A stretch of DNA of 64,000 nt from assembly GCF_019458805.1 (NCBI RefSeq), contig NZ_JAIBOA010000014.1, positions 1-64,000 of the forward strand. Reading direction: 5' to 3'. How positions within the stretch are numbered: position 1 is the stretch's first letter; each line of letters starts with the position of its first letter. The position numbers were made by a program, and so were the translations under genes. Below, in pieces: positions 45,268 through 54,926 of this stretch. The DNA comes from Actinomadura parmotrematis. Lineage in GTDB: Bacteria > Actinomycetota > Actinomycetes > Streptosporangiales > Streptosporangiaceae. The notes under the pieces were generated by a model, which saw only the letters and a list, made by a program, of their open reading frames with translations, did no database searches and was not told the DNA's origin.

Positions 45268-45599
45268 GAGCTCCCCCGTCCGCCGGTGGCCTGTGCCGCG
45301 CCTCCTACCCGGAGCGGATCGCCGCCAAGCGTGCGGCGGGGCGCTGAGCTGCGGCGACGCGCGGCCGGGTCGGGTCCGGGTCATGCGGCGGGCAAGGCGG
45401 TGCCAGGTTCGGCCGCGTTCCGTCCCGATGCGGCGAAATGGCTGTGATGCCGCGTTTCTGCTGGTGGGGGGCGGATAGACCGCCGTATGAAGATGACGGG
45501 CGATGACGCGACCGCGGATCCGAGATCCGTTCCGAGTGCGACGAGAGTCCGCGCCGCACCTGCCCCGCCAGGGGCCGGCCGCGCGGAGGAGGGGTCGAC
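45268..45599. promoter_or_regulatory. 332-bp divergent region with dyads
   Basis: A perfect dyad CGGATC-CGA-GATCCG (45515-45529) sits 70 bases before the PRC-barrel gene, and GGCGG-N5-CCGCC at 45470-45484. GTTTC-N14-GGATAG (45454-45478) is a weak match to actinobacterial sigmaB-type promoters. GGAGGAGGGG precedes GTG 45600. Confidence 0.35.
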
Positions 45600-46547
45600 G
45601 TGCAGACCAAGACCAGCGGCAAGGAACTGATGGACCTGGAGGTCACCGGCAAGGACGGGACCAAGCTCGGGACCGTCAAGCAGGTGTACCTGAACGACGC
45701 CAGCGGCGCCCCGGAGTGGATCACGGTGGTGACCGGCTGGTTCGGCCAGCGGGAGAGCTTCGTCCCGCTCGCCGGGGTGGACCGCAAGGGCGACGTCCTG
45801 CAGGTCTCCTACGACAAGGACAAGATCAAGGGCGCGCCGAGCATCGACGCCGACCAGCACCTGGACCGGCAGGAGGTCGCCGAGCTCTACCGCTACTACG
45901 GCCTCCAGCCCGACAGGGGCGCCGTCCCGAACCAGCCGAACCGCACGCCCGGCCAGGGCGACGCCGGCCGCATGCAGGCCGACCAGGGCCGCCGCGCCGG
46001 GCAGCAGGGCAAGGCCGCCATGCTGGGCGGCCAGGCCGGCCAGGAGACCCTGCGCAAGCCGGGGATGCGGGACGCGGCCGGGGCCGAGGACGCCGAGCTC
46101 GTCCGCTCCGAGGAACGCCTCCGCGTCGCGACCGAGCGCCGCGAGGCCGGGCACGTCCGCCTGCGCCGGTGGGTGGAGACCGAGGACGTGCGCATGTCCG
46201 TGCCGGTCACCCGCGAGCGCATCAAGGTGGAGCGGGTGCCGATCGACGGCGAGCAGGCGACCGGCGAGTTCGCCGACCTCGTCCTCGGCGAGGACGAGCG
46301 GGAGGTCGTGCTGCACGAGGAGCGCGCCGTGGTGACCAAGGACACGGTCGCCGTCGAGCGCGTCCGCGTCAGCGTCGAGCGCGTCACCGAGGAGCAGCCC
46401 GTCGAGGACCAGGTCCGCAAGGAGCGGATCGAGGTGATCCCGGACGACGGGGTCCAGCTCGACGGCGACCTCGCCGAGCGCGACATGAAGGACCGCGCCA
46501 AGGACCAGGTCCTGAAGGACCGCGATCCCAAGGGCCGCCGGAGCTAG
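45600..46547 (+). CDS. PRC-barrel / DUF2382 protein
   Basis: 315 residues. PRC-barrel at 1-75 (ELMDLEVTGKDGTKLGTVKQ), a Gln/Gly-rich linker, and DUF2382 at about 175-285 with the repeated EERLRVATERREAGHVRLRR, RERIKVERVPI and TVAVERVRVSVERV strands, charged tail. Family members are common in desiccation- or radiation-tolerant bacteria; activity unknown. Divergent from the LEA-like gene, which supports a stress link. Confidence 0.88.
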   Translation: MQTKTSGKELMDLEVTGKDGTKLGTVKQVYLNDASGAPEWITVVTGWFGQRESFVPLAGVDRKGDVLQVSYDKDKIKGAPSIDADQHLDRQEVAELYRYYGLQPDRGAVPNQPNRTPGQGDAGRMQADQGRRAGQQGKAAMLGGQAGQETLRKPGMRDAAGAEDAELVRSEERLRVATERREAGHVRLRRWVETEDVRMSVPVTRERIKVERVPIDGEQATGEFADLVLGEDEREVVLHEERAVVTKDTVAVERVRVSVERVTEEQPVEDQVRKERIEVIPDDGVQLDGDLAERDMKDRAKDQVLKDRDPKGRRS

Positions 46548-46569
46548 TCCGGCCCGCCGCGGCACCACC

Positions 46570-46602
46570 GGGCCGCCCGTCCCCGCGAGGGGCGGGCGGC
46601 CC
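46570..46602. terminator. bidirectional terminator, DUF2382 / mutY
   Basis: GGGCCGCCCGTCCCC (46570-46584) pairs with GGGGCGGGCGGCCC (46589-46602) with one bulged T, loop GCGA. Confidence 0.8.
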
Positions 46603-46617
46603 GGCGCGTCCCCTAGG

Positions 46618-47499
46618 TCAGGCGGGGAGGGCGTAGCGGCCGTCGTCGAGGGGATCGATCAGGCCGTCGGCGATGAGGCCGTCGAGGGCCCGCTCGCGCT
46701 GGACGGCGTCGGACCACACCACGTCCAGGGCGGGCTTGCCCACCGGGCCGTGCGCCTCGCGCAGCACGGCGAGCAGCCGGCCCCGGCACTGGCGGTCGGT
46801 GCCCGCGTACGACTGGCCCCGGCGCGGCGGCCCGTCGTAGGCGGGACGGCCCCGCGCCTGCCACTCGCAGCGCTCCAGGACGGGGCAGTCGACGCAGCGC
46901 GGCGACCGGGCCGTGCAGACGAGCGCGCCGAGCTCCATCGCCGCGACCGCCCACCGCGCCGCCGTCGCCGGCTCGGCGGGCAGCAGCGACTCGGCGAGCG
47001 TCACCTCGGCGCGGGTCTGCGCCTTCGGCGGGTACTCCACGCCCGTGACGACCCGCGCCAGCACCCGGCGAACGTTGGTGTCGAGGACGGCGTGCCGCTG
47101 CCCGAACGCGAAGCTCGCGACGGCGGCGGCGGTGTAGGAGCCGATGCCGGGCAGCGCGAGCAGCGCGGCGTGGTCGCCCGGGACGGCGCCGCCGTGCCGC
47201 TCGGTGATCGCGACGGCGGCCTGGTGGAGCCGCAGGGCGCGGCGCGGGTAGCCGAGCCGGCCCCAGGCGCGCACCGCCTCGCCGGACGGCTCGGCGGCGA
47301 GCGCGGCGGGCGTCGGCCAGCGCGCCAGCCACTCCCGCCAGACCGGCAGCACCCGGGCGACCGGCGTCTGCTGGAGCATGATCTCGCTGACGAGGACGCC
47401 CCACGGCGTCGCGTCCGCCGCCCGCCACGGCAGGTCGCGGGCGTGCGCGGCGTACCACGCCAGGACCGGTTCGGTGATCGAAATTGGGGAGGTCCGCAT
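46618..47499 (-). CDS. mutY: A/G-specific adenine glycosylase
   Basis: 293 residues. Removes A mispaired with 8-oxoG. HhH-GPD fold: WGVLVSEIMLQQTPVARV with the catalytic Glu, LPGIGSYTAAAVASFAFG (HhH), LDTNVRRVLAR with the catalytic Asp, and iron-sulfur ligands CTARSPRCVDCPVLERC (C-x6-C-x2-C-x5-C). ATG 47499 chosen; GTG 47520 adds seven residues. No C-terminal NUDIX domain clearly seen, so it is a short MutY. Confidence 0.92.
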   Translation of the reverse strand: MRTSPISITEPVLAWYAAHARDLPWRAADATPWGVLVSEIMLQQTPVARVLPVWREWLARWPTPAALAAEPSGEAVRAWGRLGYPRRALRLHQAAVAITERHGGAVPGDHAALLALPGIGSYTAAAVASFAFGQRHAVLDTNVRRVLARVVTGVEYPPKAQTRAEVTLAESLLPAEPATAARWAVAAMELGALVCTARSPRCVDCPVLERCEWQARGRPAYDGPPRRGQSYAGTDRQCRGRLLAVLREAHGPVGKPALDVVWSDAVQRERALDGLIADGLIDPLDDGRYALPA

Positions 47500-47554
47500 G
47501 ATGAGTTGCCATTCTGGCACGGCGGGTCACCGCCCCCGTCCCGATCGGCGAAGA

Positions 47555-47566
47555 GATACTGAGCGT
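47555..47566 (+). promoter_or_regulatory. leaderless-type -10 box
   Basis: GATACT (47555-47560) six bases before ATG 47567; no ribosome site seen. Confidence 0.4.
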
Positions 47567-48238
47567 ATGGAGGAGGACACCGAACGCGATCCCGACGACC
47601 TCGGCTTCGACCAGTACTGGAAGCGGCGGGCCGTCGCCCTCGCCGCCGTGCTCGGCGTCGTCGGCCTCGGCGCCTACGCCTGCGTCGGCGGGAGCGGGGA
47701 CGACGAGCAGGCGCCCCGCCGCGAGACGGTGCAGAACGCCGCGGCCGTCGGCGCGCCGAGCCCCGCGCCGCCGACGCTGCCGGCGGCGGCGCCGACCGTG
47801 ACGGTCACCGCGCGGGTCACCAAGACCGCCGCCGCGCCCCGCCGGGCCGGGGACGCCTGCGCGCCGGACGCGCTGGTCGTCAACGTCGCCTCGGCCCGCG
47901 AGGTCTACGCGGCGGACGACCGGCCGCAGTTCGCGCTGACCGTCGTCAACACCGGCGCCAAGCCGTGCACGTTCGACGTCGGCAGCCGCGCCCTGGACCT
48001 GCGGATCAGCTCCGGCGCCGACCGGGTGTGGGCGGCGAGCCGCTGCGACGCGGGGACCGGCACGTCCATCCAGATGCTGCGGCGCGGCATCCCCTACGCC
48101 AAGACCTTCACCTGGGACCGCCGCCGCGCCGGCGAGGAGTGCCGGGGCGACCGCCCGAAGGCCCGGCCCGGGACCTACGTCGCGCAGCTGAAGGGCCAGG
48201 GCGTCAAGACCAAGAAGCAGGTGTTCGCGCTGCGGTAG
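47567..48238 (+). CDS. membrane-anchored extracellular protein
   Basis: 223 residues. Acidic N-terminus, one membrane helix (about 26-45), a Pro/Ala/Thr-rich linker (about 50-100), then a beta-rich domain (ALVVNVASAREVYAADDRPQ ... VVNTGAKPCTFDVG ... LKGQGVKTKKQVFALR) with four or more cysteines, as in immunoglobulin-like secreted domains. Not assigned to a family. Confidence 0.7.
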   Translation: MEEDTERDPDDLGFDQYWKRRAVALAAVLGVVGLGAYACVGGSGDDEQAPRRETVQNAAAVGAPSPAPPTLPAAAPTVTVTARVTKTAAAPRRAGDACAPDALVVNVASAREVYAADDRPQFALTVVNTGAKPCTFDVGSRALDLRISSGADRVWAASRCDAGTGTSIQMLRRGIPYAKTFTWDRRRAGEECRGDRPKARPGTYVAQLKGQGVKTKKQVFALR

Positions 48239-48249
48239 CGCCCGCCGGG

Positions 48250-48277
48250 CCGGGCCGTCCGCGCGAGGGCGGCCCGG
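48250..48277. terminator. bidirectional terminator next to disA
   Basis: CCGGGCCG (48250-48257) and CGGCCCGG (48270-48277) with inner CC/GG pairing, between convergent genes. It ends one base before the disA stop. Confidence 0.65.
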
Positions 48278-49360
48278 TCAGACGTAGCGTTCCAGGATGG
48301 AGGACTCGGCGAGCCGCGACAGGCCCTCGCGGACGCTGCGCGCCCGGGACTCGCCGACGCCGTCGACGGCCTGGAGGTCGTCGATGCTGGCGGCGAGCAG
48401 CTTCTGCAGGCCGCCGAAATGCTCGACGAGGCGCTCCACGACCAGGCTCGGCAGCCGCGGCACCTTGGCGAGCAGCCGGTACCCCTTCGGGCTGACCGGC
48501 AGGTCGAGCGCCTCGGGCCCGGCGAACCCCATCACCTCGGCGACCGTGGACAGGTCGAGCAGCTCGTTGGCCGTCAGCACGTCCAGGGCGGCGAGGACGG
48601 CGTCCACGCCGCGGTCGCGGGTGTCGGCGGACGGGTAGTCGCGGACGATCAGCTCGCGGTCGACGTCGACGCCCGACACCAGCTCGTCGAGCTGCAGCGA
48701 CAGGAGCCGCCCGTCGGTGCCGAGCTCGACGACGTAACCCTCGATCTCGTCGGCGATGCGGCGGACCATCTCCAGCCGCTGCACGACCGCCGCGACGTCG
48801 CGGACGGTGACCAGGTCCTCGATCTCCAGCGCCGACAGGGTGCCCGACACCTCGTCGAGGCGCAGCTTGTAGCGCTCGAGGGTGGCGAGGGCCTGGTTGG
48901 CCTTGGACAGGATCGCCGCCGAGTCCTCCAGGACGTAGCGGATGCCGTCCAGGTAGAGGGCGATGATGTGCATCGACTGGGAGACCGAGATCACCGGGTG
49001 CGGGGTCTGCCGGGCGACGCGCTCGGCGGTGCGGTGCCGGGTGCCGGACTCCTCGGTCGGGATGGTGGAGTCGGGCACCAGGTGCACGGCGGCGCGGACG
49101 ATGCGGTGCTGGGAGTCGTCGATGACGATCGCGCCGTCCATCTTGGCGAGCTCGCGGAGCCGGGTCGCGGAGAACTCCACGTCCAGCTCGAAGCCGCCGG
49201 TGCAGACCTCCTCGACCTCGGCGTCGTAGCCGAGCACGATGAGCGCGCCGGTGTGGCCGCGCAGGATGCGCTCCAGGCCGTCCCTCAGCTGGGTGCCCGG
49301 CGCCACCGCCGCGAGCGTGGCGCGGCGGCGTTCGTCATGACCCTTGTTGTGTGCTGGCAC
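48278..49360 (-). CDS. disA: DisA diadenylate cyclase
   Basis: 360 residues. Makes c-di-AMP from ATP and scans DNA. DAC domain with DGA at 75-77 and RHR at 108-110 (GTRHRTAER), a central helical linker, and a C-terminal HhH DNA-binding domain ([19 protein letters not shown]). Octameric in relatives. GTG start at 49360. Just downstream of radA, the common order. The product would act on the riboswitch at 28665-28858. Confidence 0.95.
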   Translation of the reverse strand: MPAHNKGHDERRRATLAAVAPGTQLRDGLERILRGHTGALIVLGYDAEVEEVCTGGFELDVEFSATRLRELAKMDGAIVIDDSQHRIVRAAVHLVPDSTIPTEESGTRHRTAERVARQTPHPVISVSQSMHIIALYLDGIRYVLEDSAAILSKANQALATLERYKLRLDEVSGTLSALEIEDLVTVRDVAAVVQRLEMVRRIADEIEGYVVELGTDGRLLSLQLDELVSGVDVDRELIVRDYPSADTRDRGVDAVLAALDVLTANELLDLSTVAEVMGFAGPEALDLPVSPKGYRLLAKVPRLPSLVVERLVEHFGGLQKLLAASIDDLQAVDGVGESRARSVREGLSRLAESSILERYV

Positions 49361-49474
49361 CTGGCCCCCGGGGATGTCGCTGGACGGCGCCAGTTTACCG
49401 AGGCCGGCCGCCGGCCGGTCCGTCCCCGGGCCGCAAGCGTGCGACGGCGCACCCGACCTGTGGCGGGAGACGCG

Positions 49475-50935
49475 TCAGGGCGCGGTGAAGGCGACCTGGA
49501 GCGCCTGGGTGAGGCTGTCGACCTCCATCACCTTCATGCCCTCGTAGCTCATGAGCTGCGGGTCGGCGCGCTTCAGCGGCGAGCCGTCGCCGAGCTCCAG
49601 CGAGCCGCGCGGCACGACGGCGTACTTGAAGCCGAGCCGGGTCGCCTCGGCGAGGCGGCGCTGCACGCCCGGCACGATCCGCACCTCGCCGGCGAGACCG
49701 ACCTCGCCGACGGCGATGAGGTGGCTGGACAGCGTCTGCTCGACGGTGGACCCGGCGACGGCGAGCGCGAGCGCGAGGTCGACGGAGGTCTCGGTGAGGC
49801 GGACGCCGCCGACGGTCGACACGTACACGTCCTGCTCGTGCATGGAGATCTTGCAGCGCTGGGCGAGGACGGCGAGGACCATCGCGACCCGCGAGGTCTC
49901 CAGCCCCGACGAGGCGCGCCGCGGCGACGGCAGGTGCGACTTGGCGACGAGCGCCTGCACCTCGGCGACGAGCGGGCGGCGCCCCTCCAGGGTGACGGTC
50001 ACGCAGGTGCCGGGGACGGGCTCGTCGCGGCGGGTGAGGAACAGCCCGGACGGGTCGGCGACGCCGACGATGCCGACCTCCGACAGGTCGAAGCAGCCGA
50101 GCTCGTCGGTCGGGCCGTAGCGGTTCTTCACGGCGCGGATCATCCGCAGCCGCGAGTGCCGGTCGCCCTCGAAGTACAGGACGACGTCGACCAGGTGCTC
50201 CAGCAGGCGCGGGCCCGCGATGGCGCCCTCCTTGGTGACGTGCCCGACGAGCACGACGGTGATGCCGCGCTCCTTGGCGACGCGGATGAGGTTGGCGGCG
50301 ACCTCGCGGATCTGGGTGACGCCGCCGGGCGCGCCGTCGACCTCGCTCGTGCCGATCGTCTGGATCGAGTCGACGATCATCAGGGTGGGTTCGACGGCGT
50401 CGACGTGGCCGAGGACGGCCGACAGCTCGGTCTCGGCGGCCAGGTACAGGTCGTCGGTGATCGCGCCGACCCGGTCGGCGCGGAGCCGGACCTGCTCGGC
50501 GGACTCCTCGCCGGTGATGTAGAGGACGGGGGAGCGGCCCGTCTCGCCGGCCTGCCCGGGGACGGGCTCGCGGGCGGCGTCGGCGGACGAGGCGAGCGCG
50601 GCGACCTCCAGCAGCAGCGTGGACTTGCCGATGCCGGGCTCGCCCGCCAGCAGCAGCACGGCGCCGGGGACGATGCCGCCGCCGAGGACGCGGTCGAGCT
50701 CGTCGAGGCCGGTCGGGCGGGTCCGCGCGGACCGCACGTCGACCTTGCCGATGGGCCGCGCGGGCGCGCTGACCGGGCCGGCCGACACGACGCGGGCGGG
50801 CGTGGCGCTCGTCCCCTCGACGATCGTGCCCCACGTCTGGCACTCGCCGCAGCGGCCCACCCACTTGGACGTCTGCCAGCCGCACTCGGAGCAGCGGTAC
50901 GCCGCCGAGCGCGCGGCCGCCTTCGTCTTCGCCAT
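49475..50935 (-). CDS. radA: RadA/Sms DNA repair protein
   Basis: 486 residues. C4 zinc finger CSECGWQTSKWVGRCGEC (about 15-32), RecA-type ATPase with GEPGIGKSTLL, the RadA KNRFG motif as KNRYG, and a C-terminal Lon-like domain (TVGGVRLTETSVDLALALAV). Branch migration in recombination. ATG 50935 has TACGCT (50948-50943) seven bases upstream; a GTG at 50959 is an alternative. Partner of disA. Confidence 0.95.
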   Translation of the reverse strand: MAKTKAAARSAAYRCSECGWQTSKWVGRCGECQTWGTIVEGTSATPARVVSAGPVSAPARPIGKVDVRSARTRPTGLDELDRVLGGGIVPGAVLLLAGEPGIGKSTLLLEVAALASSADAAREPVPGQAGETGRSPVLYITGEESAEQVRLRADRVGAITDDLYLAAETELSAVLGHVDAVEPTLMIVDSIQTIGTSEVDGAPGGVTQIREVAANLIRVAKERGITVVLVGHVTKEGAIAGPRLLEHLVDVVLYFEGDRHSRLRMIRAVKNRYGPTDELGCFDLSEVGIVGVADPSGLFLTRRDEPVPGTCVTVTLEGRRPLVAEVQALVAKSHLPSPRRASSGLETSRVAMVLAVLAQRCKISMHEQDVYVSTVGGVRLTETSVDLALALAVAGSTVEQTLSSHLIAVGEVGLAGEVRIVPGVQRRLAEATRLGFKYAVVPRGSLELGDGSPLKRADPQLMSYEGMKVMEVDSLTQALQVAFTAP

Positions 50936-51113
50936 GCGCAGCAGCGTAGGCGCCGCCACCGACAGTTCGGGCCAGGTGGTACGGGTGGGGCGGCGTGCGC
51001 CTCCTGTGACTCCATGTAGTTACATGATGACGGGCCGCGTCCGGCGGCTTATGGTGGCGGGGCCCGGGCCCGGTCGCCGGCCGATCGGGGCCTCCGCTGA
51101 AAGGACGCGGTAC

Positions 51114-51998
51114 ATGCACCTCAAGAAGGCACTGGGGGTGGCGTCGGCGGTCGCGGCGCTGCTGGCGCTCGGCTCGCCCGTGGCGGCGCGGGCGGACGGG
51201 ACCGCCGCGGCCCAGGGGAAGAGTTATGTGGCCCTGGGTGACTCGTTCACCGCCGGTCCGCTCATTCCCCGGTCGGCGGGCGGCGTGCCCGGGTGCCTGC
51301 GCTCGGACCACGCCTACCCGTCCCTGGTCGCGGCCGGCCTCGGCGCCCGCCTCACCGACGCGAGCTGCAGCGGCGCCGAGACCGAGCACATGTCCTCCCC
51401 GCAGACGACGCCGCTCGGCGTGAACCCGCCGCAGCTCGACGCGCTGGCGGAGGACACCGGCCTCGTCACGCTCGGCATCGGCGGCAACGACGTCGGCTTC
51501 GGCCAGATCGCGGTCACCTGCGGCCTGCTCAGCGTCAAGGACCACGCCGGCGCGCCCTGCACCGCCCGCTACGGCGACGAGCTCGCGCGGCGGGTCGACG
51601 CGACGGCGCCGAAGGTCGCCGCCGTCCTCGCCGAGATCCACCGCCGCTCCCCGCGGGCCCGCGTGCTCGTCGTCGGCTACCTGCGGCTCGTCCCCGAGGC
51701 GCCCGGCTGCTGGCCGGTCGTGCCGCTCGCCGCCGGCGACCTGGCGTTCCTGGACGCGGCCGAGCGGCGGCTGAACGCGATGCTGGAGAAGCGGGCCGCC
51801 GCGGCCGGCGCCACCTTCGTGGACGCCTACCGCGACGGCCTCGGGCACGACATGTGCGCCCCGCCCGGCCGCAAGTGGGTCGAGGGGATCGCGCTGACGT
51901 CCGCGGCCGCGCCGTTCCACCCGAACGCCGCCGGGATGCGGGAGGTCGCCGCGCGCGTCGCCGCCGCCGTCCCGGCGGCCCGCAGCACCGACGCCTGA
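51114..51998 (+). CDS. secreted SGNH/GDSL esterase
   Basis: 294 residues. Signal peptide at about 1-29 (cleavage after ARA), then GDSL block I ALGDSFTAG with catalytic Ser, block III GIGGNDVGFG, and block V FHPNAAG with the catalytic Asp/His surrogate. Streptomyces-type extracellular lipase/esterase. AAAGGA precedes the ATG. Convergent with the next gene, six bases apart. Confidence 0.92.
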   Translation: MHLKKALGVASAVAALLALGSPVAARADGTAAAQGKSYVALGDSFTAGPLIPRSAGGVPGCLRSDHAYPSLVAAGLGARLTDASCSGAETEHMSSPQTTPLGVNPPQLDALAEDTGLVTLGIGGNDVGFGQIAVTCGLLSVKDHAGAPCTARYGDELARRVDATAPKVAAVLAEIHRRSPRARVLVVGYLRLVPEAPGCWPVVPLAAGDLAFLDAAERRLNAMLEKRAAAAGATFVDAYRDGLGHDMCAPPGRKWVEGIALTSAAAPFHPNAAGMREVAARVAAAVPAARSTDA

Positions 51999-52004
51999 CG
52001 GGGC

Positions 52005-53066
52005 TCAGGACGCGGGCAGCGCCTTGCGGGCGCGCGCGATCAGGTCGCCGAGGTGGTCGGAGACGACGCTCGGCCGCTCCAGCATGGCCATGTGCCCGCT
52101 GGTCGGGACGACCTCCAGCCGGGCGTCCGGCACGCAGGAGGCGATGCGCAGGCTGTGCTGGACGGGCGTCAGCAGGTCGTTCTCCGCGCCGATGACGAGG
52201 TTGTCGATCCCGGCGAGGCGCCCGCAGTCGCTGATCACCTCGGTCGTGATCATCGAGTGGAAGAAGTCGATCAGGGCGTCCATCCGGGTGTCGGCCATCA
52301 TCTCCTCGGCGAACCGCACCGCCGCCGGGGACGCGTCCGGGCCGAACGCGATCAGGTCCTCGATCACCATGGAGCCGTCCCGGCCGAGGTGGCGGACCTT
52401 CTCGATGGCGGCCGACCCGGCCCCGGCCAGCCGCAGCGAGCGCGGCAGGACGCGGCTGGTGACGCGGGCGAGCGCGGCCGGCATGCCGAGCGTCACGGCG
52501 CCGAGGTTGCCCGAGGAGGTGCAGAGCAGGCCGGTCGCCACGACCTTGCGGCCGATCAGCTCGCTGTACTCGTCGGCGAACCGCATCGTCGTCATGCCGC
52601 CCATGGAGTGCCCGACGAGCACGACGGGCGTCTCCTCGGGGACGGTCTGGTCGATGACGTCCTTGAGGTCGTGCGCGAGGCGGTGCAGGCCGTAGCCGTC
52701 GCGCGCGCCCCCGTCGGAGCGGCCGTGCCCGCGCTGGTCCCAGAAGACCAGGCGGCCGAGGCCGCGCAGGGCCTTGCGCTGGAAGTGCCAGGAGTCCTGG
52801 GTGAGCGTCCAGCCGTGCGAGAACACGACGGCGAGGTCGGTGCGGTCGGCGCCGTCGATCTCGGCGTAGAGCCGGGTGCCGTCGGACGCGCGGACGGGGG
52901 CGGGGGTGCCGCGCAGGGAGCCGAACGGCTCGGCGGCGTAGGGGTCGGGCCGCAGCTTGAGGCGGCGGACCGCGCGGCGCTGGGCGGCCAGGCCGGCGCC
53001 GGCGCCGGCGGCGCCGAGGGCGGTGGCGGCGAGAAGGGTGCGGCCCGTGGTGGCGGCGCGTCCCAT
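52005..53066 (-). CDS. alpha/beta hydrolase
   Basis: 353 residues. Hydrophobic anchor at about 9-27, then the fold: VFSHGWTLTQDSW (oxyanion His-Gly), WDQRGHGRSDGG, nucleophile Ser in VVLVGHSMGGMTTMRF, Asp near ENDLLTPVQ and His in TSGHMAMLERP. Substrate unknown. GGAGGTC directly before the ATG. Confidence 0.9.
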   Translation of the reverse strand: MGRAATTGRTLLAATALGAAGAGAGLAAQRRAVRRLKLRPDPYAAEPFGSLRGTPAPVRASDGTRLYAEIDGADRTDLAVVFSHGWTLTQDSWHFQRKALRGLGRLVFWDQRGHGRSDGGARDGYGLHRLAHDLKDVIDQTVPEETPVVLVGHSMGGMTTMRFADEYSELIGRKVVATGLLCTSSGNLGAVTLGMPAALARVTSRVLPRSLRLAGAGSAAIEKVRHLGRDGSMVIEDLIAFGPDASPAAVRFAEEMMADTRMDALIDFFHSMITTEVISDCGRLAGIDNLVIGAENDLLTPVQHSLRIASCVPDARLEVVPTSGHMAMLERPSVVSDHLGDLIARARKALPAS

Positions 53067-53135
53067 GGGTGACCTCCAGTTCAGCGGATCCCGACATTAT
53101 TGTCCGGGCGTCCAACAGTCTCGGCGGCGGGGTGC

Positions 53136-53834
53136 CTAGCGGTTCTTCCACCAGATGTTGACGGCGTAATCCACCTCCAGCCCGGGATGCTCGGCGAGGA
53201 AGGCGCCCGCGAGATCGGGCGGGAACTCGATGCGCAGCACCGCCGCGAAGTCCTCGCGGCTCTGGAACGCCCAGCGCATCAGGACCGGCTCGCGGGCGAA
53301 GCCGCGCCGCGTCCAGAACCGCTCGACGGCGGCGGGGTCGTAGGACGGCAGCCAGCGCCGGAACCAGCCGCCGAAGGTGGAGCGGGCGGCGTCGTTGTCG
53401 ACGATCATGATGGTGCCGCCGCGCCGCACGACGCGGTCCAGCTCGGCGAGGCCCGGCTCGCAGCCGGGGCCGAAGAAGTAGGCCCAGCGCGCGTGCGCCA
53501 CGTCGACGCAGGCGTCCGGAAGCGGCAACGCCTGCGCGGCGCCGACGCGGACCGTGACGTTCGGCAGGTCGCGGGTCCGCTCCCGCGCGGCGGCGGCGAG
53601 GCGGGCGTGCGGCTCGACGCCGACGACCCTCGCGGCCTCGGCGGCGAACAGCGGCAGGTGGAAGCCGGTGCCGCAGCCGACGTCGAGCACGGCCGCCCCC
53701 GCCCAGGGGCGCAGCCGCCGGAGCGCCGCCTCGATGGCGCCGTCCGGGTCCACGGCGCGGTTCTCGATCTCGTAGACGCGCGGGGAGTTCCAGATGTTGG
53801 GGCTCGGCACGGCCCCCGGTGCGATGTCGGCCAC
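53136..53834 (-). CDS. class I SAM-dependent methyltransferase
   Basis: 232 residues. Motif I AAVLDVGCGTGFHLPLFA (about 44-61), PNVTVRVGAAQALPLPDACV, and IMIVDNDAARSTFGGWF. Family Methyltransf_11-like. GTG 53834 with TACGCT (53848-53843, minus strand) eight bases upstream. Target unknown. Confidence 0.87.
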   Translation of the reverse strand: MADIAPGAVPSPNIWNSPRVYEIENRAVDPDGAIEAALRRLRPWAGAAVLDVGCGTGFHLPLFAAEAARVVGVEPHARLAAAARERTRDLPNVTVRVGAAQALPLPDACVDVAHARWAYFFGPGCEPGLAELDRVVRRGGTIMIVDNDAARSTFGGWFRRWLPSYDPAAVERFWTRRGFAREPVLMRWAFQSREDFAAVLRIEFPPDLAGAFLAEHPGLEVDYAVNIWWKNR

Positions 53835-54041
53835 GGGTACCGAGCGTAGCGACCGGCGCCGCGCGGAAATCCAGATCACGCCGGGTCGCGGGTTCCAGCG
53901 GCCCTCCGGGCGCATAGGCTTTCGGTGCGTGGGCGCCGCCGGCCGGGAGGGCGGCGCGGGCGCCGTGCGACGGACCGGAGACCCGCCGGGCCGCCGGGAC
54001 GCCCGCCGTCCCACCGCCGAGCGAAGAACGGGCAGGGAGCC
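53835..54041. other. divergent intergenic region
   Basis: 207 bases between the methyltransferase and the isomerase-like gene. No gene or clear operator; GGGAGC lies just before the TTG start at 54042. Confidence 0.4.
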
Positions 54042-54926
54042 TTGACCCCGCAGCGAAACGGCGCCGCCGCACCGGCCATCCGCGTGCCGGACGCCCCGAT
54101 CACGCTGTCCACGGCGTCGGTCTATCCGGAGAAGGTGCCGAGCGCCTTCGAGATCGCGGCGCTGCTCGGCTACGACGGCGTCGAGGTGATGGTCTCCACC
54201 GACGCCTCCTCGCAGGACCTCGGCGTGCTCCGCCGGCTGTCGGACTACCACCAGGTGCCGATCAGGTCGATCCACGCGCCCTGCCTGCTGCTCACCCAGC
54301 GAGTCTGGGGCCGCGAGCCGTGGGGGAAGCTGGTCCGCTCCAAGGAGGTCGCCGAGGAGCTCGGCGCCGACGTCGTGGTCGTGCACCCGCCGTTCCGCTG
54401 GCAGCGCGACTACGCCCGCGACTTCGTCGAGGGCGTCGCCCGCATGCAGGAGGAGACCGACGTCCTGTTCGCGGTCGAGAACATGTTCCCGCTGAAGGCG
54501 CGCGGCGCCGAGGCCGGCATGTACGCGCCCGACTGGAACCCCGTCGACCAGGACTTCGCGCACGTCACGCTCGACCTGTCGCACACCGCCGTCTCGGGCT
54601 CGGACGCCGTCGCGATGGCCGCCGACCTCGGCGACCGGCTGCGCCACGTCCACCTCGCCGACGGCGTCGGCGTCACCAACAAGGACGAGCACCTGGTGCC
54701 GGGCCGCGGCTCCCAGCCCTGCGGGCCGATCCTGGAGACCCTCGCCGAGGGCGGCTTCGGCGGCCACATCGTGCTGGAGGTCAACACCCGGCGGGCCGAC
54801 AGCCGCGCCGAGCGGATGGAGGACCTCGCCGAGGCCCTGGCGTTCGCGCGGCTGCACCTCGCCGCCGCCGACCGCACCTGGGAGGTCACCTCGGGCGGTG
54901 AGGTCTCCCGGCGGAGCCTGCGGTGA
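54042..54926 (+). CDS. TIM-barrel sugar phosphate isomerase/epimerase-like protein
   Basis: 294 residues. AP-endonuclease-2 fold: [49 protein letters not shown], and HIVLEVN carry the Glu/Asp/His metal sites. TTG start follows GGGAGC. Ends by GTGA over the TetR gene, so both are translated together. Substrate unknown; a second member of the superfamily lies in the ebo operon. Confidence 0.85.
   Translation: MTPQRNGAAAPAIRVPDAPITLSTASVYPEKVPSAFEIAALLGYDGVEVMVSTDASSQDLGVLRRLSDYHQVPIRSIHAPCLLLTQRVWGREPWGKLVRSKEVAEELGADVVVVHPPFRWQRDYARDFVEGVARMQEETDVLFAVENMFPLKARGAEAGMYAPDWNPVDQDFAHVTLDLSHTAVSGSDAVAMAADLGDRLRHVHLADGVGVTNKDEHLVPGRGSQPCGPILETLAEGGFGGHIVLEVNTRRADSRAERMEDLAEALAFARLHLAAADRTWEVTSGGEVSRRSLR

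Noticed and set aside
43207-45447. Plus-strand 746-residue frame opposite the LEA-like gene
   Set aside because: The minus strand has a recognisable domain, a ribosome site and repeats; the plus frame looks like its shadow.
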